Below are positions 25,563 to 33,731 of a stretch of 64,000 bases of DNA, in pieces. Source of the DNA: Pricia antarctica (GTDB lineage Bacteria > Bacteroidota > Bacteroidia > Flavobacteriales > Flavobacteriaceae); NCBI RefSeq assembly GCF_900101815.1, contig NZ_FNAO01000005.1, positions 186,001 through 250,000 on the forward strand, in the 5' to 3' direction. The position numbers and the translations under genes were made by a program. The stretch's first letter is position 1, and the number at the start of each line of letters is the position of its first letter. Below the pieces are notes generated by a model. It did not search any database and was not told where the DNA came from. It was given only the letters and a program-made list of their open reading frames with translations.

Positions 25563-26177
25563 CTATACTTTTTTTCGTTTTGTCCATCCTACCAAAAATG
25601 CAAAGATCGTCAACATCATCCCTGTGAACATCATCCAGGCCCCGGTGGCGGGCAAAGAAGTGACATCAAAATTCAACATTTTCTCGTGACCCAGTAAAGG
25701 TGGACTATAGGTCATGGGGGTGCCATCGGGTTGGGTCAGCTTCATAATGGCATTAGGATTAAGATTACTGCCATAATCGGTCAACCAGGCATTGAAATCG
25801 TACATGCCTAAAATACCTAGAACGGACATCAATATGAACCAGCCCATAAACCATTTATAACTTACCTTTTCGAAAATACCCAGAAGACCTATCAGCACTC
25901 CTAGGGCGACCATTATGATAATCACGGTGGGGAAAACCCCGAATTCCCACATGTCTTCTGGCTTGGGAATGGTACGCATGCCGATATAGTGGTTCAGACC
26001 ATCTATATTTTGAATATCGAATTCCTCCTCCCCCTCGATTCCCTGGATATAGATATTCATACCCAAAGGATCGGGATACTGTGGTGCCTCCAACTCGATG
26101 TTCCAAAGGGGAAATTTGAAAAGTCCCAACAAAAGCAAGGAACCGATGATCATTAATAGACCTGCTTTTTTCATCAC
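25563..26177 (-). CDS. nos-operon membrane protein
   Basis: A 204-aa protein with four predicted helices: an N-terminal one (MMKKAGLLMIIGSLLLLGLF), two central ones (about 83-104 and 110-128) and a C-terminal one (about 178-196). The intervening extracytoplasmic region contains DGLNHYIGMRTIPKPEDMWEFG and MKLTQPDGTPMTYSPPLLGHEKMLNFDV, rich in His and Met. Comparable proteins occur between nosZ and nosL in Bacteroidetes, from general knowledge; the role is not established, and copper handling or electron supply are the obvious ideas. It is separated from nosZ by a terminator-like hairpin. Confidence 0.8.
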   Translation of the reverse strand: MMKKAGLLMIIGSLLLLGLFKFPLWNIELEAPQYPDPLGMNIYIQGIEGEEEFDIQNIDGLNHYIGMRTIPKPEDMWEFGVFPTVIIIMVALGVLIGLLGIFEKVSYKWFMGWFILMSVLGILGMYDFNAWLTDYGSNLNPNAIMKLTQPDGTPMTYSPPLLGHEKMLNFDVTSLPATGAWMMFTGMMLTIFAFLVGWTKRKKV

Positions 26178-26265
26178 TATTATTTTTTATCATTCCTGCG
26201 CAAGTAGAAGCGAAGGAAGAAATCTATTGTTAAAATTAATCCGACAGGTAGTTCCGTTCTATTAA

Positions 26266-26300
26266 AAAAGCGGGAAGCTTCTAAAACACAACCCGCTTTT
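26266..26300 (-). terminator. Terminator or attenuator between nosZ and the maturation genes
   Basis: On the minus strand, AAAAGCGGG (26300-26292) pairs exactly with CCCGCTTTT (26274-26266) across a 17-base loop and runs into a T-rich stretch. It starts about 32 bp after the nosZ stop, so most transcripts may stop here, with read-through into the downstream nos genes. Confidence 0.75.
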
Positions 26301-26331
26301 CGTCTGAAAAAATGAAATCTTTAAGGGGGGA

Positions 26332-28287
26332 CTAATCGCCCAACGACCAAGTAAGCTCTGTATTCGAGTCGGCGGGGGATACCCGGATATATCCTGACAT
26401 CTCTTGGTGAAGTGCCGAACAGAAATCCGTACAGTAGAATGGCCATACACCTACTTTTTTAGGATACCAGACCGTAGTTTCGGTCTCCCCGGGCATGACC
26501 AACAGTTCCGAATTTTCGGCCCCTATTACGGCAAACCCGTGGGGCACGTCATAATCTTGCTCCAAATTCGTCAAGTGAAAATAAACCTTGTCGCCCACTT
26601 TGACCCCTTCTATATTATCAGGATTCAGGTGGCTACGGATCATGGTCATGTAAACATGGACCTCGTTGCCTTCCCGTTCCACCTTAACGTTGGCATCGGA
26701 AGTGGTCGCATAGGGATGCTTATTCTCGTCAAGCCTATAAATTTTCTTGGATTTCGACTGTATCAATTCCGCAGGCACCATAGAAGCATAATGGGGCTCG
26801 CCAATTGTGGGGAAATCAGAAAGTAGTTCCATTTTTTCGCCTGTAATATCGTACAACTGGGCAGATTGGGACACTTCAGGCCCTGTGGGTAGATACCGGT
26901 CTTTCGTAATCTTGTTCATTGCCAATAGATATTTACCCCAGGGCTTTCGGGAATTTCCGCCCGGAATGCTCAGATGGCCCGGGGAATAGTAGGTGGGCTT
27001 TCGATCTAAAATTTCCCAAGTGCCTAATTTCCATTTTACGACCTCCGAGGAGATGAAAAAGGTGGTATAGGCATTGCCCTTACCGTCAAACTCCGTATGC
27101 AACGGGCCAAGACCTGGCTGCTTTACCGTACCGCCCAACACATCCTCGAAATTCAGAATGGGGATGTTGTAGGCCTCACCGTCGAATTTTTTGTTCTCGA
27201 TGGCATCAAGCATTTTCGTAAAGGAATGAACTGTTAAATCTGCGGATAGTTTTCCGTTACCCACAATGTATTCTCCCGTAGGGTCTACATCGCAGCCGTG
27301 CGGAGATTTAGGGGTCGGCAAGAAGTAGACCAGACCGGGCAATTCAGAGGCATCGAGCACACGAACCTCGTTCTTAATGGTCGAAGTGGCCATATGGGTA
27401 TCCTCATCGTATATATTATGCGCATATTCCGCTTTTTCGGTCTTGAACTTACCTTGTTTTATATATTCTTCCGCTTTTTTCCAATTGACGGCGGCAATAA
27501 AGTCCTTATCGTTTTGGGAAGCGTTCACCTCAAGAAGCGTATGGGCCTCTTCGGTATTATAGGTAGTGATAAACACCCAACCATGGGATTTATCCCTGCC
27601 CGGATGAACCAGGTCGTAAGCAAAGCCGGGTAATCGTATCTGAAAGGAGAGATCCATTTCACCGCTTTCCTGATCAACGCTCAAGAACGAAAGGCTCGCC
27701 TTGAAATTCCCCTTATAGTCTTTGATGGGCATATCCTTTTGGGGAATCGGCACCGCAAAACGAGTACCGGCGATAACGTATTCCGTATTCTCGGTAACAA
27801 ATGAGGAGCTGTGGTTCCCGGCACTATTGGGAATCTCGATAATTTCGGCCGTCTCAAAGGTGGTAAGGTCTACCCGCGCAATCCTTGGGGTATTGTTGCC
27901 GTTCATAAAGACCCACCGCCCATCAAGTACCCCTTTGGTCTGTGACATATCGGGGTGGTGCGTATCGTCCCAAGGGATAAAGCCATGGGTTGTATTTAAC
28001 ATCGGTTTGGTCTCCTCGTTGTATCCGTAGGCCTTTTCGGGATCCTGAGAAAAGACCGGAACTACTTTTAAAAGCCTACCGGAAGGGATACCGTACACTG
28101 CCAACTGGCCGCTGAATCCTCCAGATAGAAAAGCATAGAACTCGTCGAATTTGCCGGGTTCGACATATACCCTCTCCGCCGCATTGGAGGTTAAAGCCCC
28201 ATTAGAATTTTCACCTTGGTCCTTACAACCGGTGATGACAGTGGCAAGCACTATAAATGTCATTGTTAAATAGCTGTATGTTTTCAT
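26332..28287 (-). CDS. nosZ: Nitrous oxide reductase, clade II-like (Sec/lipoprotein)
   Basis: A 651-aa periplasmic enzyme reducing N2O to N2. Its N-terminus is a lipoprotein signal with C21 (TVITGC) and no twin-arginine motif, as in clade II NosZ. A seven-bladed propeller carries the CuZ histidines (for example WDDTHHPDMS, SAGNHSSSF, SPHGCDVDPTG, GLGPLHTEFD). The C-terminal cupredoxin has the CuA ligands H583, C619, C623, H627 and M630 in WPFYCTDFCSALHQEM. It lies 51 bp downstream of a lipoprotein cytochrome c, a likely electron donor, and upstream of the maturation genes. Confidence 0.97.
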   Translation of the reverse strand: MKTYSYLTMTFIVLATVITGCKDQGENSNGALTSNAAERVYVEPGKFDEFYAFLSGGFSGQLAVYGIPSGRLLKVVPVFSQDPEKAYGYNEETKPMLNTTHGFIPWDDTHHPDMSQTKGVLDGRWVFMNGNNTPRIARVDLTTFETAEIIEIPNSAGNHSSSFVTENTEYVIAGTRFAVPIPQKDMPIKDYKGNFKASLSFLSVDQESGEMDLSFQIRLPGFAYDLVHPGRDKSHGWVFITTYNTEEAHTLLEVNASQNDKDFIAAVNWKKAEEYIKQGKFKTEKAEYAHNIYDEDTHMATSTIKNEVRVLDASELPGLVYFLPTPKSPHGCDVDPTGEYIVGNGKLSADLTVHSFTKMLDAIENKKFDGEAYNIPILNFEDVLGGTVKQPGLGPLHTEFDGKGNAYTTFFISSEVVKWKLGTWEILDRKPTYYSPGHLSIPGGNSRKPWGKYLLAMNKITKDRYLPTGPEVSQSAQLYDITGEKMELLSDFPTIGEPHYASMVPAELIQSKSKKIYRLDENKHPYATTSDANVKVEREGNEVHVYMTMIRSHLNPDNIEGVKVGDKVYFHLTNLEQDYDVPHGFAVIGAENSELLVMPGETETTVWYPKKVGVWPFYCTDFCSALHQEMSGYIRVSPADSNTELTWSLGD

Positions 28288-28338
28288 GCTTTCTTAATCT
28301 TTGGATTGAACTCCTTTTGAATTTTTTGTGATTTTATG

Positions 28339-28845
28339 CTATAAAGTCCTGAAGTATTCGAGAACAGATCTCGCTTGTTCTTCGGTCAACCCCTGGTTGG
28401 CCATGGGTGCTCCGTTAAATTCCTGCAAAAGATCTTTTGCCAACGGATCTTCCTTGATCATCACTTCGGGATTCAATATCATGTTCATGACCCATTCTGG
28501 GCTACGTCTTTCCAAAATGCCTTTAGGTGCAGGACCGATAAACTTTTTATCCGGTCTATGGCAGGCCACGCACATTTGGTCGTAGACCTCTTTTCCCTTA
28601 TCGGCCAATGCCTGGTCTATTTCGGCACCGAGTTCTACGGAAGTTATCGGACCGACTCCCTTATTTTCGAGTTCTACTCTTTCTGATGCCGGCGTTCCAG
28701 TATCTGCCGCAGCCTCTTGGGGTTTTTCAGTAGTCGTCTTTGCGCGCTCAACGCTAAAACCTTCTTTTTTCTTTTCTTCCTTTCCCCCGCAGGCCATAAG
28801 CATTAGGGAAAAGAGTACCGCTACACTTTTCATTTTTAAATTCAT
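28339..28845 (-). CDS. Lipoprotein cytochrome c of the nos operon
   Basis: Start MNLKMKSVAVLFSLMLMACGG at 28845 (a second ATG at 28833 would serve equally); 168 aa. Cys 19 is the lipidation site, followed by a disordered linker. One heme c: C92-C95-H96 (CVACHRPDKKFIGPAP), with a likely axial Met in GAPMANQGL. As first gene of the operon, directly before nosZ, it is the probable electron donor to the CuA site. A GTG-started extension (28872) is rejected because it overlaps the -7 element. Confidence 0.93.
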   Translation of the reverse strand: MNLKMKSVAVLFSLMLMACGGKEEKKKEGFSVERAKTTTEKPQEAAADTGTPASERVELENKGVGPITSVELGAEIDQALADKGKEVYDQMCVACHRPDKKFIGPAPKGILERRSPEWVMNMILNPEVMIKEDPLAKDLLQEFNGAPMANQGLTEEQARSVLEYFRTL

Positions 28846-28871
28846 TTTTTCAGTTGTTTTAAATTGTGACA

Positions 28872-28928
28872 CAAAAATATGGGCAAAGATGAGAATAAAA
28901 CATGATATTCGTCATGTTTCGGACAAAA
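28872..28928 (-). promoter_or_regulatory. Dual-site promoter of the nos operon
   Basis: A palindrome AAACATGA-N6-TCATGTTT spans 28898-28919 (centre 28908.5). The minus-strand -7 element TATTTTTG is at 28879-28872, exactly 36.5 bp from the centre. Overlapping the upstream arm, the minus strand reads TTTTGTCCGAAA (28928-28917), the element seen at the Rrf2 and cupin-ric promoters. Confidence 0.85.
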
Positions 28929-29054
28929 TTGTCATTTATTCTGTGTTTATGGATAGAAGTTTTGAACCTGAGGGTGGCAGACACTCCTTGTCTCCTATAG
29001 TACCACATCGCATGGAAAAAGGGAGGACGGCACTGAAAAATTTAATTACAAGTA

Positions 29055-29086
29055 AAAGGCCAACCTTATTTCGATGGATGGCCTTT
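29055..29086 (-). terminator. Terminator downstream of the lipoprotein gene
   Basis: AAAGGCC (29055-29061) pairs with GGCCTTT (29080-29086) across an 18-base loop that holds a further CC/GG pairing. On the minus strand the stem ends in TTTT and lies 17 bp after the lipoprotein stop. Confidence 0.55.
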
Positions 29087-29102
29087 CTAAAAAAAATAAC
29101 TT

Positions 29103-29957
29103 TTAAAATTCTATCTCAAAAAAGAGACTGCTGCTTTCGTTTTCATCGGTAACAGTCTCGCCCTTTACAACTTGATCGGCCTCGTTCATCAATTGTAGGT
29201 TGATCTTCCAGTAACCCGTCATGGTCAGGGATAATTTTCCATTGTACATTTTTGAGGTCGCATCGTATATTAAATCAACATTGTTCGGCGAACTATGGTT
29301 ACCCATACCGGGCATTCTTGGATCGATGGCTATCTTATAGTTTTCTACTGCGGGAAAGCTCATCATGTTCTCCATCTTGAATACCATGGCCGAAAAATCG
29401 TTAACCTTTACCCCAGGGTCAAATGCCGTCATAGCTACGATGTAACGGATATCGTCGCTTCCCATAAAACTAGTGACCGTTCTTTTGTCGTCGGCAGGGG
29501 CCTTAACCTCAATACGTTCCGCGGCTTTGAAGGTTTCTCCGTTTATCGTGTATTCCAAATTAAGCTCCCAATACTCATCGGCGTTTCCAGGCATCTGAAA
29601 AATTACGAACCCTTTGTATACGGAGGCATTTTCGGTCTTGTAAATTTCAGATTTTGGACAGGAATGCATCATTTCAGCCATTTGCATCACGGGCATCAAC
29701 GTGATTTCCGCATCCTTAATATAGCTATCTGTAGTACCGTCTTTTATTCGGATGAAAAGTTCGTTATAACCCATCGTAAATCCATCTTGATCGGAATATA
29801 CTTCGATATCATGGCCATTGGCGGTCAAGCTCGTAAGCATAGTATAGTCCGCCAAAGGGTTTTCTTCTAGTACAAGTGGATTTTCATCCTCATTTGAACA
29901 AGAGGTGATGGCAGCCGTAAGCGCCAATGTTGCGAATAGATATTTTATTTTTTTCAT
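29103..29957 (-). CDS. Secreted lipoprotein of the copper-receptor locus
   Basis: A 284-aa lipoprotein (C20 in AAITSCSNEDENP). It has two beta-sandwich-like halves with paired patterns (ELFIRIKDGTTDSYIKDAEITLMPVM; later MVFKMENMMSFPAVENYKIAIDPRMPGMGNHSSPNN), rich in Met and His, resembling YtkA/FixH-type domains. Met-rich patches such as MPVMQMAEMMHSC and MPGMGNHSS suggest copper binding. It lies 114 bp downstream of a copper-type TonB receptor on the same strand. The function is inferred: periplasmic copper capture or delivery to the Nos system. Confidence 0.75.
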   Translation of the reverse strand: MKKIKYLFATLALTAAITSCSNEDENPLVLEENPLADYTMLTSLTANGHDIEVYSDQDGFTMGYNELFIRIKDGTTDSYIKDAEITLMPVMQMAEMMHSCPKSEIYKTENASVYKGFVIFQMPGNADEYWELNLEYTINGETFKAAERIEVKAPADDKRTVTSFMGSDDIRYIVAMTAFDPGVKVNDFSAMVFKMENMMSFPAVENYKIAIDPRMPGMGNHSSPNNVDLIYDATSKMYNGKLSLTMTGYWKINLQLMNEADQVVKGETVTDENESSSLFFEIEF

Positions 29958-30071
29958 GATTAATTATTTTCTTTGTCATTCCCGCCCTTAGGCTAAGTTT
30001 ATATTGGTGCTAATCGAAATGCTCAGGATAAATTTCGACGGGAACTTTTTGAATTGATTTGTTATCGTTTT

Positions 30072-32141
30072 TTAATTAATAGCATACGAAACGGTAGCGA
30101 AAAAGTTCCTTCCCATTCTTGGGATGTTCTTCCAATCGGAATAGGTGGAATAATATGCGTCGAAAATATTTTCAACGCCCAATTTCACGTACAGCTCATC
30201 TAGACCAAAGGAAAACTGTTTCCCCAGGGTCAACGAAAAGACCGTGTAGGCATCGGTTTTGTCTTCGCCGAATTCGGGATTGAAATTGACCTGTTGCCCG
30301 GCACCCCGCATCGCTAAAGTCCCTGTAAAGGTCTTATGGCTGTACCGTACGTTCGAGCCATAGGCAAAGGGACTGATAAATGGAAGGTTGCGCCCTTCTT
30401 GGTCCGTACCGCGATGGTACGAAACGACGCCCCACCATTTCAATGCCGGAAGGATTTTGTATTCGCCGTCAAAGGATACATTGTACAGATCGGCATTTTC
30501 AAGATTCTTGTAAATCTTGACGCCATCGGCGCCGATGGTCATCACGCTCAAGATCGGATCGATCTCTCCGATGATGTAATCGGTCATGTGGAAGTAGTTA
30601 CCCTCCAACCCAAGGCTAAAGTCCGCTTTCTTAAAGGCTATTTTTGCATTGCCTTCCAAGGCTTTTTCATTCTTGAGGTCGGGATCTCCGATATAATCGT
30701 GGTTGTCGAAACTGTTAAACAGGTAAAATCCGAAACCTTCGGAAACCGATGGGGCGCGATCACCATAAGATAGCCCACCATTGAAATGCCATGACTTCAA
30801 GTTCGTTTGGTACTGTGCCGAAACACTCTTTAAGAACCGTGTTTGGTGTTGTGCCATTTCCGGATAAAAGATCCGTAAGCTGTTCAGCCCGAATTCGTCG
30901 GCAACATTGAAATTTTGAACGGTCAATCGTGTGGCGAGCTTTATCGAACTTCCCTTCAGTTGTATGACGTCCCCTGCATAAAATCCAGAGTTGAATGTGC
31001 GTACATCGGGCCAGGTAAGCATAAACATCTCGTTTTCGTTCGGGTCGTTCGGATACATGGTCATCTCGGCGAGGGACCGGTTGTAATAGCCATCCAATTT
31101 CAACAGGACTTGGTGCCTTTCGTTTTTCCACTTTGTTTGTGAAAAATAGCCATAGGTGTCGCTCCATCCGGGCATATCCATATGTATGGGCACACTAGGG
31201 CGTTGTGTATCGTCCATGATGTGGGTGATCGTGTTGGCGTAGAGTTTGGTTTCCCAATCCGTGAACCTTCCTAAAAAATCATTTTGGAGCCAGCTTACCG
31301 AACCGATGAAGGCGCGTGCCAGCGAAACATCCATCGCCAAAGCGGGGTAGCCTACATCTTGCGCCTCGTCGAAAATAATGCTGGCGGACAACTTTTGGTC
31401 ATCGCTGAACTTATATCCTGCATTCGCCGAAACATTGTACTTTTCGAACTGCGAAAATAGGACTTCCTCCCCCCCACCGGCCGTATAGTTTTCGGACTTT
31501 CTATAGATGACATCCGTGTCGAAGTAAAACCTTTCATTGGAATAATTGAGTTCCCCACCGATGATTTGGGCGTTGTTACCCGATTCGCCGCCCATTTCGA
31601 CCGAACCTACCCAGTCCGTCGGCCTAAAATTACTTTTTTCGACCTTCAGATCAATGGCACCACCAATCGTATTGCCGTACTCGGCCCCCTGTTGTCCGCT
31701 GGATACGTGAGCCTCGGACAGGTTGGATACGTCGACATACGACGTTATGGGATCCATTTTATCGGTACAAGCCCCTAAAATGTGCATGCCGTCGATGGTG
31801 ATGGCAAGCCGTTCGGACGACATATCGTTCAAGACCGGCTCCCAGGCATAGGCTCCGCGCTTGATCATGTTGACTTTTTGCGAGGCTTCCAAGTATTCGT
31901 CCAAGGTCGATAGCGGTTTCGTATGCGCATTGTGCTCTAACTTTTTTTTATGGGAAGAGATAACGATGACTTCCAACAAATCGATAGGGAGAACTGAATC
32001 TTGTTCGACTTCCACTTTCCGTTCTTGGGCATGGCCATGCGTCGCCAGCGATAGGCAGCAGAGCATCCCAAAGAGCAAGGACAATTGTTTCGGCCCGGCC
32101 AGCATCGTACAATGTGGCGAGCCCATTATTTTAATTTTCAT
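30072..32141 (-). CDS. TonB-dependent receptor of the OprC/NosA copper type
   Basis: A 689-aa outer-membrane receptor with signal peptide (ending ATHGHAQ), plug (about 60-190) and a 22-strand-type barrel ending in an aromatic/aliphatic C-terminus (FFATVSYAIN). The plug segment HILGACTDKMDPITSYVDVS matches the signature of OprC/NosA copper receptors (GACxxxMDPxTxY), and the plug ends EYGNTIGGAIDL. It probably imports copper needed for NirK and NosZ. Upstream lies a small Cys/His protein gene, 114 bp away on the same strand, with a Crp/Fnr-type promoter. Methionine pairs in extracellular loops (MHMDMPGW, EMTMYP) fit copper. Confidence 0.9.
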   Translation of the reverse strand: MKIKIMGSPHCTMLAGPKQLSLLFGMLCCLSLATHGHAQERKVEVEQDSVLPIDLLEVIVISSHKKKLEHNAHTKPLSTLDEYLEASQKVNMIKRGAYAWEPVLNDMSSERLAITIDGMHILGACTDKMDPITSYVDVSNLSEAHVSSGQQGAEYGNTIGGAIDLKVEKSNFRPTDWVGSVEMGGESGNNAQIIGGELNYSNERFYFDTDVIYRKSENYTAGGGEEVLFSQFEKYNVSANAGYKFSDDQKLSASIIFDEAQDVGYPALAMDVSLARAFIGSVSWLQNDFLGRFTDWETKLYANTITHIMDDTQRPSVPIHMDMPGWSDTYGYFSQTKWKNERHQVLLKLDGYYNRSLAEMTMYPNDPNENEMFMLTWPDVRTFNSGFYAGDVIQLKGSSIKLATRLTVQNFNVADEFGLNSLRIFYPEMAQHQTRFLKSVSAQYQTNLKSWHFNGGLSYGDRAPSVSEGFGFYLFNSFDNHDYIGDPDLKNEKALEGNAKIAFKKADFSLGLEGNYFHMTDYIIGEIDPILSVMTIGADGVKIYKNLENADLYNVSFDGEYKILPALKWWGVVSYHRGTDQEGRNLPFISPFAYGSNVRYSHKTFTGTLAMRGAGQQVNFNPEFGEDKTDAYTVFSLTLGKQFSFGLDELYVKLGVENIFDAYYSTYSDWKNIPRMGRNFFATVSYAIN

Positions 32142-32255
32142 CTGATCGTGATTTAACCTAATTCAAGAGTTTGAAGCGTACGCGAATATTCTAGACGAAA
32201 AATCCATCCAAAGAAATATCGGTACATTTACCCATTCTATATGGGCATATTGGAA

Positions 32256-32633
32256 TCAGGCCAATTCGGGCGGATGTGAAATATCGGTAGTAAAAAGTGT
32301 GGAGATAAACTCTTGGTCAGTCTTGAAGTTATCGAGCCCCTTGTTTAGGATATCAACAGCAAAATCCATTTGAAGCAAGGCTTGAAAAAACACCATGGGC
32401 TGTATCTCGGTCTTGGACCGATTTTCACCGAACGGATTTTTGTCGCTCTTTTCGGTTTCCTTCGCCAATTGTTTGGCAAGATAACACTTGCCGTCGCAAT
32501 GCATCTGCGGCTTGTCTTTATTCTCGCAAAGCACGTTTATGATGTAGTCGTAGTTCATAATATACTCCGCTACCGGCCAAAAGGGCTTGACCAGCATAAC
32601 AAAGGTAACGGACAAAACTATGAACTGTTTCAT
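32256..32633 (-). CDS. Small HCDGKC-motif protein, partner of the copper receptor
   Basis: A 125-aa protein with an N-terminal hydrophobic segment (MKQFIVLSVTFVMLVKPFWPV) and a conserved-looking core VLCENKDKPQMHCDGKCYLAKQL with C36, H45, C46 and C50, a likely metal site. Proteins with this CxNKDKPxxxCxGKCYL pattern are common beside Bacteroidetes copper or heme receptors, from general knowledge; their role is undefined. The -7 element ends only four bases before the ATG, so the mRNA may be leaderless, or translation may begin at the in-frame ATG at 32597. Confidence 0.8.
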   Translation of the reverse strand: MKQFIVLSVTFVMLVKPFWPVAEYIMNYDYIINVLCENKDKPQMHCDGKCYLAKQLAKETEKSDKNPFGENRSKTEIQPMVFFQALLQMDFAVDILNKGLDNFKTDQEFISTLFTTDISHPPELA

Positions 32634-32637
32634 TGAG

Positions 32638-32684
32638 CAAAAGTAGAGTGGAAGCTAGAGCCGAAACATGATTTAAATCAGTTT
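32638..32684 (-). promoter_or_regulatory. Crp/Fnr-type site and promoter of the copper-receptor operon
   Basis: AACATGA-N6-TCAGTTT at 32665-32684 (centre 32674.5), with minus-strand -7 element TACTTTTG at 32645-32638, 36.5 bp from the centre. The start codon at 32633 begins four bases after the -7 element. Confidence 0.8.
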
Positions 32685-32754
32685 GTGGGCAAACATACAA
32701 AAAAAGGAAATTCCTCACAGGATTCCCTTTAAACTTGGGCGTACACAAAATCAA

Positions 32755-33582
32755 CTACCCTATCCTAAAAGTAATGACAGGAATCTTAGCGCGGTTTGTG
32801 ACGTCTTCTCCGATGCTACCACTGAAAAAATGGGCTAGGCCTTTTCGCCCATGTGTCCATAAAGCGATGGCATCGGCTGCATTCGCCTTGCTGTAGTTTA
32901 AAATGCCCATCTCTACACTGTAATCATTATAGATTTCAACCTGATCGACGAGGTTCGCCTTTGCCAAGAACTTGTTGATTCGTGTAACGGCATCTTCGGT
33001 ACTTAAAAAATCACTGTACGGCGTATTGATATATACAAGATCGAGTTCAGCAGAAACCAATTCGGCGAACGCTTTGGCTTTTTCAAAGGCTTTCATTCCC
33101 TTTAGCTTAAAATTCGACGCAAAAACCAATCGGTCTATCTTAAAATCTTTATAATCGTTCTTGACGACCAGAACGGGAATAAGGGAATGGCGTACCACTT
33201 TCTCGGCGTTCGAACCCACGAATATTTCCTTGAGACCGTCACTACCATGTGAACCCATGACCACTAAATCTGCATCGTGCATTTCAGCAATTTCGTTCAA
33301 CTCGCTGAACACCTTGTAATGCTTGATAATCGGCGTCACATTGATGCCTTTTAGATAAGGTTTGTCCAAGAACTCCTTGAGCCGTTTTTCGGCCGCTTTG
33401 ATTAAAAATACAGTGTATTCTTGATTCACTACCTCTGGCGTAGGGTTCAGACTATTGTTGAGCTCTAACATGTGCACTACCAAAATCCCGGCATTGTGTT
33501 TCAGGGCCAATGACGCCGCTGTTTTCAGGGCGTATTCAGACTGTTTTGAAAAATCTACAGGTACGATAATCTTTTTCATCAT
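32755..33582 (-). CDS. Universal stress protein, tandem UspA domains
   Basis: A 275-aa cytosolic protein with two UspA folds (1-145, 150-275). The first starts MMKKIIVPVDFSKQSEYAL and has the nucleotide-binding motif DLVVMGSHGSDGLKEIFVGSNAEKV. The second ends SGSIGEDVTNRAKIPVITFRIG, also with a G-S-type loop. USPs of this kind bind ATP or other ligands and accompany growth arrest or anoxia. It follows hemN by 149 bp, separated by a hairpin; only a degenerate palindrome is seen upstream. It differs from the other USPs of the window in both halves. Confidence 0.93.
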   Translation of the reverse strand: MMKKIIVPVDFSKQSEYALKTAASLALKHNAGILVVHMLELNNSLNPTPEVVNQEYTVFLIKAAEKRLKEFLDKPYLKGINVTPIIKHYKVFSELNEIAEMHDADLVVMGSHGSDGLKEIFVGSNAEKVVRHSLIPVLVVKNDYKDFKIDRLVFASNFKLKGMKAFEKAKAFAELVSAELDLVYINTPYSDFLSTEDAVTRINKFLAKANLVDQVEIYNDYSVEMGILNYSKANAADAIALWTHGRKGLAHFFSGSIGEDVTNRAKIPVITFRIG

Positions 33583-33665
33583 GATGCTAATTTAATAGGT
33601 TAAACTAATTTGCCCAAAAGAATGTAAACGTCAACTTGAGCAACGGGTGCTGGGCTGTAGATTTT

Positions 33666-33697
33666 AAAAAAAAACTCCTAAACCCATAAACTTATGG
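33666..33697 (-). terminator. Possible hemN terminator
   Basis: On the minus strand CCATAA and TTATGG (33697-33692 and 33689-33684) form a tight six-pair hairpin, followed by GTTTAGGAG and a run of T (33673-33666). It lies 35 bp after the hemN stop. The stem is short. Confidence 0.4.
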
Positions 33698-33731
33698 TTA
33701 CTGAGCCTGCCTGAAGTTTGAACTTTTTGCC

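Noticed and set aside
33622-33636. Palindrome-like ATGTAAACGTCAA upstream of USP 32755
   Set aside because: The half-site spacing is one base short and the nearest -7-like element is about 27 bp away, so it does not fit the set.
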